Shown: positions 9,479-17,564 of the stretch, one piece after another | Position numbering within the stretch: position 1 is the stretch's first letter | Layout of the letters: every line of letters begins with the position of its first letter | Source of the DNA: an uncultured Eubacteriales bacterium | Lineage (GTDB): Bacteria > Bacillota > Clostridia > Oscillospirales > CAG-382 | Assembly: GCA_934502885.1 (NCBI GenBank) | Contig: CAKSUT010000002.1 | Span: forward strand, 266,336-330,335 | Reading direction: 5' to 3' | Length of the DNA: 64,000 nucleotides | The notes under the pieces: model-generated | Told to the model about the DNA's origin: nothing | Databases searched by the model: none | Seen by the model: the letters and a program-made list of their open reading frames with translations, nothing else | Position numbers and translations under genes: made by a program

Positions 9479-10435
9479 ATGTCAACAACCGAAACACAGT
9501 CAACAAGCGATGCTTCCCTGCAAACCGGCAGAATAATCAAGGGCGTCGGAGGACTTTACACCGTCCGTATCGGAAACTCCGTTTACACGATGAACGCAAA
9601 GGGGATTTTCCGCAAAGACAACCTCACTCCCCTGCCCGGCGATATCGTTGACTGCACACTGCCGCGAGAGGGCGACGACAACGGCGTGATAAGTGCGATA
9701 AGGTCACGCAAAAACAGTCTTATCCGTCCGGCGTGCGCAAATATCGACAGGCTTATTATCGTCGCCTGCAAATCAAGTCCCAAGGCGGATCTTTACACGC
9801 TTGACAAATTGTCTGCGGTTGCGGTGAAAAACGGAATTGAGGTCGTGTTCGTTTTCAACAAGGCGGATGCGGATTTTCCGTCCGAGCTTGCGGAAGTATA
9901 CAGACTTTCGGGATTCCGCGTGTTCACGGTTTCCGTGGCGGACGCCGAAAAAAACGGTGCTTACGGCGAAGAATTTGCCTCACTCAGGCTTGCGATGCAG
10001 TGCGGAGTGAACATATTCTCAGGCGCTTCGGGCGTCGGAAAGAGCAGTATTATCGGTCACTTGTTCCCGGAGTTTGCCCCGGAAACGGGTGTGCTCAGCC
10101 GCAAAATTTCAAGGGGACGTCACACTACGCGTGCGACCGAGCTTTACCTTGCGGACGCCGAAACCGACACGTACATCGCCGACACTCCGGGGTTCAGTAT
10201 GTTCGACGCCGCGTCATTAAGGCTTATAGAAAAGGACGAGCTTGTTTCGTGCTTTCCCGATATTGAAAAGTATTCTCACGGCTGCCGTTATCGCGACTGC
10301 TCACACACAAAGGAGGGTCCGGAGGACTGCACTGTGGCAAAAGCACTTAAAGAAGGACTTATTGCAAAGTCAAGACATCAGAGCTACTGCACGCTCAGAG
10401 ATGAACTTGACGGCATAAACGAATGGGACACCTGA
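9479..10435 (+). CDS. rsgA: Small ribosomal subunit biogenesis GTPase RsgA
   Basis: Circularly permuted GTPase that checks late 30S maturation. 318 residues. Domain order as in the family: N-terminal OB fold, then G4 (NKAD), G1 (GASGVGKSS), G2/G3 (DTPGFS), then the zinc motif with CRYRDCSH and EDC. ATG at 9479 follows GAAAGGAAAAGG. In many Bacillota rpe follows rsgA; here thiN follows directly. Confidence 0.96.
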   Translation: MSTTETQSTSDASLQTGRIIKGVGGLYTVRIGNSVYTMNAKGIFRKDNLTPLPGDIVDCTLPREGDDNGVISAIRSRKNSLIRPACANIDRLIIVACKSSPKADLYTLDKLSAVAVKNGIEVVFVFNKADADFPSELAEVYRLSGFRVFTVSVADAEKNGAYGEEFASLRLAMQCGVNIFSGASGVGKSSIIGHLFPEFAPETGVLSRKISRGRHTTRATELYLADAETDTYIADTPGFSMFDAASLRLIEKDELVSCFPDIEKYSHGCRYRDCSHTKEGPEDCTVAKALKEGLIAKSRHQSYCTLRDELDGINEWDT

Positions 10436-10458
10436 TCCCGGAAAGGAAGGACAAAGAT

Positions 10459-11109
10459 TTGGAAAAGAGAAAATGTTACATATTTGCATGGGGAAACGAG
10501 CCTTTCTCCGCCTCAACACTCGAAACAATGCCGACCTCGGACGATTTCCTTATAGCCGCAGACTCGGGCTGTGAAAAAATGCGCGGCTTCGGTCTCTGCC
10601 CCGACGTTGTAATAGGAGACATGGATTCATTCGACCTTGAACGTGCGAAGAATATATATCCGTCCGCCGACTTTATCATCTACCCCCCGGAAAAGGATTG
10701 GTCGGACACAAAGCTTTGTCTCGACTACGCCATTGAAAAGGGCTTTCGCGACATCATAATGGTCGGCGGTCTCGGAGGAAGACTTGATCACACGCTTGCC
10801 AACATCAATCTCCTGCGTTACGCTTACAAAAAGGGCGTGCGACTTGAGATAAACGACGGAAGAAACCGCGCTTTCTTCGTTAAGGACGACGATTTTTCCG
10901 TAAAGCGCACCTACAGAATGAAGTATTTCTCGGTAATACCGTTCTCGGAAAACCTCGAGGGTGTGTCTATGACGGGAGTGAAGTATCCACTCTCCGACGC
11001 GCTTGTGACGCGTGACAACGCAATAACCCTCTCGAACGAGATAACCGATCTTGCGGCGCACGTAACCATAAAGTCGGGCGAAGCGGTGGTAATAGAGAGT
11101 TCGGACTGA
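10459..11109 (+). CDS. thiN: Thiamine pyrophosphokinase
   Basis: Converts thiamine to thiamine pyrophosphate using ATP. Visible family features: CPDVVIGDMDSFD, DWSDTKLCLDYAI and MVGGLGGRLDHTLANI, followed by a C-terminal thiamine-binding region. I prefer the TTG at 10459, which sits eight bases behind GGAAAGGAAGG (10440-10450) and gives 216 residues; the in-frame ATG at 10423 overlaps rsgA and has no ribosome binding site. Confidence 0.93.
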   Translation: MEKRKCYIFAWGNEPFSASTLETMPTSDDFLIAADSGCEKMRGFGLCPDVVIGDMDSFDLERAKNIYPSADFIIYPPEKDWSDTKLCLDYAIEKGFRDIIMVGGLGGRLDHTLANINLLRYAYKKGVRLEINDGRNRAFFVKDDDFSVKRTYRMKYFSVIPFSENLEGVSMTGVKYPLSDALVTRDNAITLSNEITDLAAHVTIKSGEAVVIESSD

Positions 11110-11160
11110 CGCATACAGACATATAGAACAGATACATAAAGAGGAAAGGATTGAAATCTA

Positions 11161-11577
11161 ATGCTTAAGAACATACCTAAGATACTTCCGCCGGAACTTC
11201 TCAAAATACTCTGCGAGATGGGACACGGAGACGAAATAGTTATTGCAGACGGCAACTTCCCCTCGGCAAGCATGGGTCAAAGAGTCGTATACATGACCGG
11301 AAACGGTGCGACGGAGGTGCTTGAAGCGGTACTCGAGCTTTTCCCTCTCGACACGTACCAGCAGCCGCTTTACCTTATGGCGGTAACGCCCGGCGACACA
11401 GTCAAGACTCCCATCTGGGACGAGTATAAAAAGGCGGCGGCAAAGTATACCGACAGCGGATTTGAGGAAATCGAACGCTTTTCGTTTTACGAGCGTGCAA
11501 AGAAAGCGTATGCCGTCATCGCAACCGGTGAAAGTGCGCTTTACGCCAATATCATTCTGAAAAAGGGCTGCTGCTAA
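11161..11577 (+). CDS. RbsD/FucU family sugar mutarotase (FucU-like)
   Basis: 138 residues, the normal size for the pyranose mutarotases that interconvert alpha and beta anomers of fucose or ribose. The N-terminal signature LLKILCEMGHGDEIVIADG matches FucU, with the conserved His and Asp. A GAGGAAAGGA ribosome binding site lies just before. There is no fucose isomerase, kinase or transporter alongside; instead it opens a cluster of FAD-linked oxidoreductases and a hydrolase. The exact sugar cannot be told. It is 51 bases after thiN and could be read from the same message. Confidence 0.87.
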   Translation: MLKNIPKILPPELLKILCEMGHGDEIVIADGNFPSASMGQRVVYMTGNGATEVLEAVLELFPLDTYQQPLYLMAVTPGDTVKTPIWDEYKKAAAKYTDSGFEEIERFSFYERAKKAYAVIATGESALYANIILKKGCC

Positions 11578-11606
11578 ACACAGCGGCATCACAAAAGGTG
11601 AAGAAT

Positions 11607-12455
11607 ATGAAGTGTTACGACATTGCGATTCTCGGTGCAACCATGTTTGCCGCCGGAATAATTCAGAGTCTTTCCGAAGAAAAACGCAAGGACTGTATTG
11701 TAATCGAAAGCTCTTTCGGCTATGCGTCGGATTTTGTCCCGGCGATGAAAGCAACTCCCCTCTGCAAGCCCGTTTCAGAACTTTCTTTCAGCACGAGGAC
11801 GACGGAGCTTCTCGGCTCACTTGTCGAAAAGGGAATGATAAGTTCCGACGGAAGAATTCACGTAATACCGTTTTCTTTTGTCTGCTCGACTCTTCTTTCG
11901 GGATGCGGCAAAATGCTTTTGGGTACGTCAGTTACCTCCGTCGAGAAAAGCCGTGACGACAAAGATCTCTGCGTCATCAAATATGTAAACTCTGCCGGCT
12001 TAGACTCGGTGTGTGCGTCAAAGATTATTGACACGACAAATCTCGGCTTTATGCGCTCGTATGAGGGATTGAGACTCACCGAAAACTCCGACGCAAAAAA
12101 GTACTTCTGTGCAAGCCTTGTAAAGCACTCCGATAACGCAAAGGACATTTCGTCATACTTTGACAGCGAGGGTGAAGTTTTTGCGGTAAAGGGTGCTTTG
12201 GAGGACGAATACATACTTAAGCTCAGTGTCCCGGAAAATGCGGGTTTCGCCAAGGCACGTGAGCTTATGGCGGCAAAGTGGGCGTATCTCTCGGAAAACG
12301 AATTTGACGGTTGGAGAATAGGTGCGGTTGCTTCGTCGTTTGAGTACGACTATCCGTCAGCGAAACGCATTGAGAAAAATCTTTACGACTTTATACCGTC
12401 AACGTCATACGGCGACCCTGTAAGCGCTTTCGAGGGGGGATACAGATGCTTCTGA
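11607..12455 (+). CDS. Rossmann-fold/FAD-dependent oxidoreductase-like protein
   Basis: 282 residues from the ATG at 11607 (AAAAGG seven bases upstream). The N terminus YDIAILGATMFAAGIIQSL looks like a dinucleotide-binding beta-alpha-beta fold but lacks the classical GxGxxG; CIVIES at the end of strand two would place the ribose-binding Glu, and KIIDTTNLGFM resembles the second FAD-contact motif (ATG-box-like). It is about half the length of the full FAD enzyme encoded next and overlaps that gene by 10 bases, so translation is probably coupled and the two may form one complex. No signal peptide. Substrate unknown. Confidence 0.6.
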   Translation: MKCYDIAILGATMFAAGIIQSLSEEKRKDCIVIESSFGYASDFVPAMKATPLCKPVSELSFSTRTTELLGSLVEKGMISSDGRIHVIPFSFVCSTLLSGCGKMLLGTSVTSVEKSRDDKDLCVIKYVNSAGLDSVCASKIIDTTNLGFMRSYEGLRLTENSDAKKYFCASLVKHSDNAKDISSYFDSEGEVFAVKGALEDEYILKLSVPENAGFAKARELMAAKWAYLSENEFDGWRIGAVASSFEYDYPSAKRIEKNLYDFIPSTSYGDPVSAFEGGYRCF

Positions 12456-14272
12456 CATACATTGAAAACAAACGGCTTATCCGTGAAGAATACAGCGGAA
12501 AATTTGACCGTGAATGCGATATACTCGTTGTCGGTCTCGGCACTGCCGGAGCATTGGCGGCAATCTGTGCGGCAGAGAGCGGACTTCACACAATAGGCGT
12601 CGAGAAGGCGACCGCAATGGGCGGCATGGGAACTCTCGCCTGCGTTTGGGACTACTACTACGGTTCAAGCGGCGGTGAGTACGAAGACATTGACAGGCGC
12701 AGTCTCGAGGTCACGGAAAACGAACACTATCTCCCGGTCGGCAATCCGAAGATATGCATAAACGGCGCAGTAAAGCAGCAGCTCATGGAAAGCGATGCAA
12801 TGAGAAACGGCTGTCGTCTCATATACGACGCAAGCGTATGCGGTGTGTTTGTCGGAGACGGCGAAAAGGTATGCGGCGTACGTGTTTTCCATGACGGCAG
12901 CTTTGTCGATATAGGTGCAAAGGTCGTTATCGACTCAACAGGAAATGCGACGGTATGCCGTTTTGCAGGATGTAAATTCAGCGGCGGACGCAAGTTCGAC
13001 AACATACACATGAACGCATCAAAGCCTACCGTCGCTCTGAGACGCGGCTGTGCAAGAGGCGAATGGGGCATGGGCGGACGCATTGACGGTGTTTCTCCGG
13101 ACGATGTGACAAAGGCAATCACAAACGGTATAGTGACAGGCATTCTTGCAAGGCAGCACTTTACATCCGACGGACGTGCGCTCTTTGACGGTGCGCTTCT
13201 CGGTGTGCGTGAGTCGCCCAATATAATTGCCGACGAGATATACACTCTCGGGGACTACCGCCGTGGAAAACCGCAGAAAGATGTGCTTATGTACGCCTGC
13301 GGACCTCTTGACTGCACGAACCGCGACACCGCTTTCGAGGACGACGAATCACAGAATTACCGTGTTCTCTGCAACCTTGCCGACTACGGCTTCTCTCTCG
13401 GAGTTTCCCGTGACATGATGCTTCCGAGAGGTAAAGAGGGGATAATTGTCGCCTGCCGTGCGGTCGGAGTGGATCACACACTTGCCGGAATGCTTCGCAT
13501 GAAAAAGGATATGCAGAAGATGGGCGAAGCGGCGGCAGTTCTTGCGAGTGAATCGATAAAACAGGGAAAAACGCTCCGCAAAACAGACCTTGAACCCATT
13601 ATTAAGCGTCTTTCTGAAACCGGCTGTTATGACAAGGCAAATGACATGGGGCTGTGTTTTCTCGAAAAACAGTACATATACACGCCGAGAGAGCTTGCGG
13701 CAAACAAAGCTGAGCTTGAAAAGGCATTTGAGAGCGACGAACCGGGACTCGGAGTGTGGAGTTACATATCGGGTAACGCAAAGGTAAGCGACTCCGAAAT
13801 GACAGAGCTTCTCGGTGCGGAGAAAAAGAACGTGCGCTACGGTGCGGCACTTTGTCTCGGTATCATTGGTCATCATGAGGCATTGACGGTAATCCGTGAA
13901 ATGTTCGCCGACACATATCCCCTTGCAAATGTTCCCGGAAATGTAAGCAGTCCGTGGGCAAGCTTCTATCCGTCCGACATTCAGGCGATAATTCTTCTCG
14001 GACGTTTTGCGGACAAAGAGTCTGCCGAAGAGCTTCTCGAAATTGTACGTGACGGCGGACGCAAAAGGGCGGCGCACTTTACCGAAACCAAACACTCGGT
14101 CGCAAAGCCTGTGCAGTACTTTGAATATGCCGCAAAAGCGGTGCTTGACATTGCCGAAAAGCATGTCGACGATGCTCTCAAGAGCGAACTCAAATACGCA
14201 CTCTCCTCCTCGGATATTCTCAAAGGCAGCGACTATCTCGACTCCGTGAAAAAATTTGAAGGTAAGCTTTGA
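12446..14272 (+). CDS. FAD-dependent oxidoreductase with C-terminal HEAT-like region
   Basis: 608 residues. About residues 20-410 form an FAD_oxidored-type domain: CDILVVGLGTAGALAA (FAD dinucleotide fold), GVEKATAMGGMGTLACVWD and VVIDSTGNATVCRFAGCKF. About residues 440-605 are helical and HEAT-like (RYGAALCLGIIGHHEAL, AIILLGRFADKESAEELL). Start ATG 12446 lies within the end of the preceding gene. FAD_oxidored proteins of this kind are frequent in carbohydrate loci of anaerobes but their substrates are mostly unknown. The last 184 bases are copied downstream at 15801-15984 in a tandem duplication. Confidence 0.8.
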   Translation: MLLTYIENKRLIREEYSGKFDRECDILVVGLGTAGALAAICAAESGLHTIGVEKATAMGGMGTLACVWDYYYGSSGGEYEDIDRRSLEVTENEHYLPVGNPKICINGAVKQQLMESDAMRNGCRLIYDASVCGVFVGDGEKVCGVRVFHDGSFVDIGAKVVIDSTGNATVCRFAGCKFSGGRKFDNIHMNASKPTVALRRGCARGEWGMGGRIDGVSPDDVTKAITNGIVTGILARQHFTSDGRALFDGALLGVRESPNIIADEIYTLGDYRRGKPQKDVLMYACGPLDCTNRDTAFEDDESQNYRVLCNLADYGFSLGVSRDMMLPRGKEGIIVACRAVGVDHTLAGMLRMKKDMQKMGEAAAVLASESIKQGKTLRKTDLEPIIKRLSETGCYDKANDMGLCFLEKQYIYTPRELAANKAELEKAFESDEPGLGVWSYISGNAKVSDSEMTELLGAEKKNVRYGAALCLGIIGHHEALTVIREMFADTYPLANVPGNVSSPWASFYPSDIQAIILLGRFADKESAEELLEIVRDGGRKRAAHFTETKHSVAKPVQYFEYAAKAVLDIAEKHVDDALKSELKYALSSSDILKGSDYLDSVKKFEGKL

Positions 14273-15794
14273 TATCAAAGCAAAGAGGTGACATTATGTT
14301 TGAAAGAATCTCTCCCGAACAGGCAGGTGTATCGTCAAAGGCGGTGCTCAAATTCATAAAGACGCTTGAAAAGTACAGATTCAACACGCACAGCATTATC
14401 ATGGCGAGAGGCGGCAAAATCTTCTCCGAGTGCTACTATGCCCCCTTTGACCGCAATTTCAAGCACAGAATGTATTCAGTATCGAAGAGCTTTGTGTCGG
14501 TTGCGGTGGGACTTCTCGTCGAAGACGGCAAAATAAGCCTTGACGACACGCTTATGTCGTATCTTCCCGAATACACGGAAAAGGCAAAGGAAGCAGGAAA
14601 CTTCGAGTATCTGAACGCCATGACAATAAGGGATATGCTCGAAATGCAGACCTGCAAGGGCAACTCACGTATTGACTGGTTTGCGGCTAAGCTTCCCGAC
14701 AGAGTGGACGTCTACTTCAAAAAGGGTTACGACAGACCCTCCGGCATGATTTTCAACTACGACAGCCCCGGCTCGTATATGCTCGGAGTTATTGTCGAGA
14801 GAATAACCGGGAAACCTTTCCTCGATTTTATGAAGGAGCGGTTTCTCGAAAAGTGCGGTTTTTCCTCCGACGCCTACTGTCTCAAGTGTCCCGGCGGTCA
14901 CTCGTTCGGAGACTCGGGAGTTATGTGTACGGCGAGAGATCTTCTCATTTTCGCACGCTTCGTAATGAACGGCGGCACATGGGAGGATGTTCGTTACATG
15001 GACGAGGGCTACCTTCGTGAAGCAACCTCGCGCAAAACCGCAAACGAGGTAAGAGACATAGTTACCTACGACTCTCTCGGCTACGGATATCAAATCTGGA
15101 AAGCTCCGCGCGATGGCTTTGCGTTCGTCGGAGTGGGCGATCAGTTTGCGATATGCGACCCGAAAACCGATTTTATTTTCATCATAAACTCCGACGATCA
15201 AGGTTACACCAACTCAAGACCTATCCTCTATCATGCGCTTTACGACTACATAGTCGAGGAACTTGGGGAATCTCTACCCGAGGACAAAAAGGCATACGGT
15301 GAGCTTCTCGAATACGAAAAGACGCGCAAGCTCAACATTGCAAGAGGCAGTATCTCAAGTGCGTATGCCGACGCGGTAAACGGCGTCACATTCAATCTCG
15401 AACCGAATCCCATGGGAATCACTCATTTCAGGCTAAGCTTTGACGGCGACGAGGGTGTGTTCTCCTACACAAATGCGCAGGGCGGCAAAGAGCTTCGCTT
15501 CGGCTTCGGCAAGAACGTGTTCGGAATATTCCCCCAGACGGGTTACTCCGACATGGTGAGCGGCGAGGACTGTCCCGGAAACACATACAAGTGTGCGGTA
15601 TCCGCCGAATGGCAGGAGGAAAAGAAGCTTCACCTCAAGGTGCAGATAATCGACAAATGTTTCGGACTTCTCGATATACTCTTCTCTTTCAGGGACGAAA
15701 AGGTTCTTGTTGCGATGGAAAAGACCGCCAAGAACTTCCTCGACGAATACACCGGCTTTGCCAACGGCAAGAGAGCTTAACTGTCACGTAAATA
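14089..15794 (+). repeat. Tandem duplication, copy 1 (1706 bp)
   Basis: This block recurs at 15801-17506 at an offset of 1712 bases. It holds the last 184 bases of the FAD oxidoreductase gene, the whole serine hydrolase gene and 14 bases after its stop. The first shared bases are CAAACACTCGGTCG and the last are CTGTCACGTAAATA. Only six substitutions were seen between copies, all in the last 140 bases. Confidence 0.97.
14296..15780 (+). CDS. Serine hydrolase, beta-lactamase/class C fold (copy 1)
   Basis: 494 residues from ATG 14296 (AAAGAGGTG at 14282-14290; the TTG at 14269 is less likely). The beta-lactamase/transpeptidase-like domain covers about residues 5-340: nucleophile motif SVSK (SxxK) near residue 57, a YDSPGSYMLG segment where the second motif YxN/S is expected, and GYGYQIW further on. 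The C-terminal 150 residues form a separate beta-rich region. No signal peptide or membrane anchor, so an intracellular esterase, amidase or peptidase is more likely than a cell-wall enzyme. It follows the FAD gene by 23 bases. Confidence 0.85.
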   Translation: MFERISPEQAGVSSKAVLKFIKTLEKYRFNTHSIIMARGGKIFSECYYAPFDRNFKHRMYSVSKSFVSVAVGLLVEDGKISLDDTLMSYLPEYTEKAKEAGNFEYLNAMTIRDMLEMQTCKGNSRIDWFAAKLPDRVDVYFKKGYDRPSGMIFNYDSPGSYMLGVIVERITGKPFLDFMKERFLEKCGFSSDAYCLKCPGGHSFGDSGVMCTARDLLIFARFVMNGGTWEDVRYMDEGYLREATSRKTANEVRDIVTYDSLGYGYQIWKAPRDGFAFVGVGDQFAICDPKTDFIFIINSDDQGYTNSRPILYHALYDYIVEELGESLPEDKKAYGELLEYEKTRKLNIARGSISSAYADAVNGVTFNLEPNPMGITHFRLSFDGDEGVFSYTNAQGGKELRFGFGKNVFGIFPQTGYSDMVSGEDCPGNTYKCAVSAEWQEEKKLHLKVQIIDKCFGLLDILFSFRDEKVLVAMEKTAKNFLDEYTGFANGKRA

Positions 15795-15800
15795 AAATAA

Positions 15801-15984
15801 CAAACACTCGGTCGCAAAGCCTGTGCAGTACTTTGAATATGCCGCAAAAGCGGTGCTTGACATTGCCGAAAAGCATGTCGACGATGCTCTCAAGAGCGAA
15901 CTCAAATACGCACTCTCCTCCTCGGATATTCTCAAAGGCAGCGACTATCTCGACTCCGTGAAAAAATTTGAAGGTAAGCTTTGA
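15801..15984 (+). pseudogene. 3' fragment of the FAD oxidoreductase gene left by duplication
   Basis: These 184 bases repeat 14089-14272 and encode the last 60 residues of the FAD oxidoreductase, ending in the same stop. There is no start or ribosome binding site for this fragment in its own frame, so it is a passive remnant carried along by the duplication. It supplies the leader of the second hydrolase gene. Confidence 0.92.
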
Positions 15985-16007
15985 TATCAAAGCAAAGAGG
16001 TGACATT

Positions 16008-17492
16008 ATGTTTGAAAGAATCTCTCCCGAACAGGCAGGTGTATCGTCAAAGGCGGTGCTCAAATTCATAAAGACGCTTGAAAAGTACAGATTCAACACG
16101 CACAGCATTATCATGGCGAGAGGCGGCAAAATCTTCTCCGAGTGCTACTATGCCCCCTTTGACCGCAATTTCAAGCACAGAATGTATTCAGTATCGAAGA
16201 GCTTTGTGTCGGTTGCGGTGGGACTTCTCGTCGAAGACGGCAAAATAAGCCTTGACGACACGCTTATGTCGTATCTTCCCGAATACACGGAAAAGGCAAA
16301 GGAAGCAGGAAACTTCGAGTATCTGAACGCCATGACAATAAGGGATATGCTCGAAATGCAGACCTGCAAGGGCAACTCACGTATTGACTGGTTTGCGGCT
16401 AAGCTTCCCGACAGAGTGGACGTCTACTTCAAAAAGGGTTACGACAGACCCTCCGGCATGATTTTCAACTACGACAGCCCCGGCTCGTATATGCTCGGAG
16501 TTATTGTCGAGAGAATAACCGGGAAACCTTTCCTCGATTTTATGAAGGAGCGGTTTCTCGAAAAGTGCGGTTTTTCCTCCGACGCCTACTGTCTCAAGTG
16601 TCCCGGCGGTCACTCGTTCGGAGACTCGGGAGTTATGTGTACGGCGAGAGATCTTCTCATTTTCGCACGCTTCGTAATGAACGGCGGCACATGGGAGGAT
16701 GTTCGTTACATGGACGAGGGCTACCTTCGTGAAGCAACCTCGCGCAAAACCGCAAACGAGGTAAGAGACATAGTTACCTACGACTCTCTCGGCTACGGAT
16801 ATCAAATCTGGAAAGCTCCGCGCGATGGCTTTGCGTTCGTCGGAGTGGGCGATCAGTTTGCGATATGCGACCCGAAAACCGATTTTATTTTCATCATAAA
16901 CTCCGACGATCAAGGTTACACCAACTCAAGACCTATCCTCTATCATGCGCTTTACGACTACATAGTCGAGGAACTTGGGGAATCTCTACCCGAGGACAAA
17001 AAGGCATACGGTGAGCTTCTCGAATACGAAAAGACGCGCAAGCTCAACATTGCAAGAGGCAGTATCTCAAGTGCGTATGCCGACGCGGTAAACGGCGTCA
17101 CATTCAATCTCGAACCGAATCCCATGGGAATCACTCATTTCAGGCTAAGCTTTGACGGCGACGAGGGTGTGTTCTCCTACACAAATGCGCAGGGCGGCAA
17201 AGAGCTTCGCTTCGGCTTCGGCAAGAACGTGTTCGGAATATTCCCCCAGACGGGTTACTCCGACATGGTGAGCGGCGAGGACTGTCCCGGAAACACATAC
17301 AAGTGTGCGGTATCCGCCGAATGGCAGGAGGAAAAGAAGCTTCACCTCAAGGTGCAGATAATCGACAAATATTTCGGACTTCTCGATATACTCTTCTCGT
17401 TTAAGGACGAAAAGGTTCTTGTTGCGATGGAAAAGACCGCCGAGAGCTTCCTCGACGAATACACCGGCTTTGCCAACGGCAAGAGAGCTTAA
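16008..17492 (+). CDS. Serine hydrolase, beta-lactamase/class C fold (copy 2)
   Basis: 494 residues, differing from copy 1 at only four positions near the C terminus (Cys to Tyr, Arg to Lys, Lys-Asn to Glu-Ser). The active-site motif SVSK is kept, as is the AAAGAGGTG ribosome binding site before the ATG, so both copies look functional. Transcription from the upstream cluster can read through; a bidirectional terminator follows at 17517-17555. Confidence 0.85.
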   Translation: MFERISPEQAGVSSKAVLKFIKTLEKYRFNTHSIIMARGGKIFSECYYAPFDRNFKHRMYSVSKSFVSVAVGLLVEDGKISLDDTLMSYLPEYTEKAKEAGNFEYLNAMTIRDMLEMQTCKGNSRIDWFAAKLPDRVDVYFKKGYDRPSGMIFNYDSPGSYMLGVIVERITGKPFLDFMKERFLEKCGFSSDAYCLKCPGGHSFGDSGVMCTARDLLIFARFVMNGGTWEDVRYMDEGYLREATSRKTANEVRDIVTYDSLGYGYQIWKAPRDGFAFVGVGDQFAICDPKTDFIFIINSDDQGYTNSRPILYHALYDYIVEELGESLPEDKKAYGELLEYEKTRKLNIARGSISSAYADAVNGVTFNLEPNPMGITHFRLSFDGDEGVFSYTNAQGGKELRFGFGKNVFGIFPQTGYSDMVSGEDCPGNTYKCAVSAEWQEEKKLHLKVQIIDKYFGLLDILFSFKDEKVLVAMEKTAESFLDEYTGFANGKRA

Positions 17493-17516
17493 CTGTCACG
17501 TAAATATAAATGAAAA

Positions 17517-17555
17517 CGGGGACTGTACTTTAAAGGTACGATCCCCGCATTTTTT
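17517..17555. terminator. Bidirectional intrinsic terminator
   Basis: CGGGGA...TCCCCG stem (17517-17547) with an inner GTAC/GTAC pairing, followed by ATTTTTTAT on the plus strand and by CGTTTTCATTT on the minus strand. It separates the convergent serine hydrolase and anti-sigma genes. Confidence 0.8.
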
Positions 17556-17564
17556 ATAGCCGTT

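Larger units (their letters stand above)
15801..17506 (+). repeat. Tandem duplication, copy 2 (1706 bp)
   Basis: Second unit, separated from the first by six bases (AAATAA, 15795-15800). It carries a truncated FAD oxidoreductase 3' end and a complete second serine hydrolase gene with its own copied ribosome binding site. Confidence 0.97.

Noticed and set aside
10423..10458. ATG start of thiN at 10423
   Set aside because: It overlaps rsgA and lacks a ribosome binding site, while the TTG at 10459 has a strong one.
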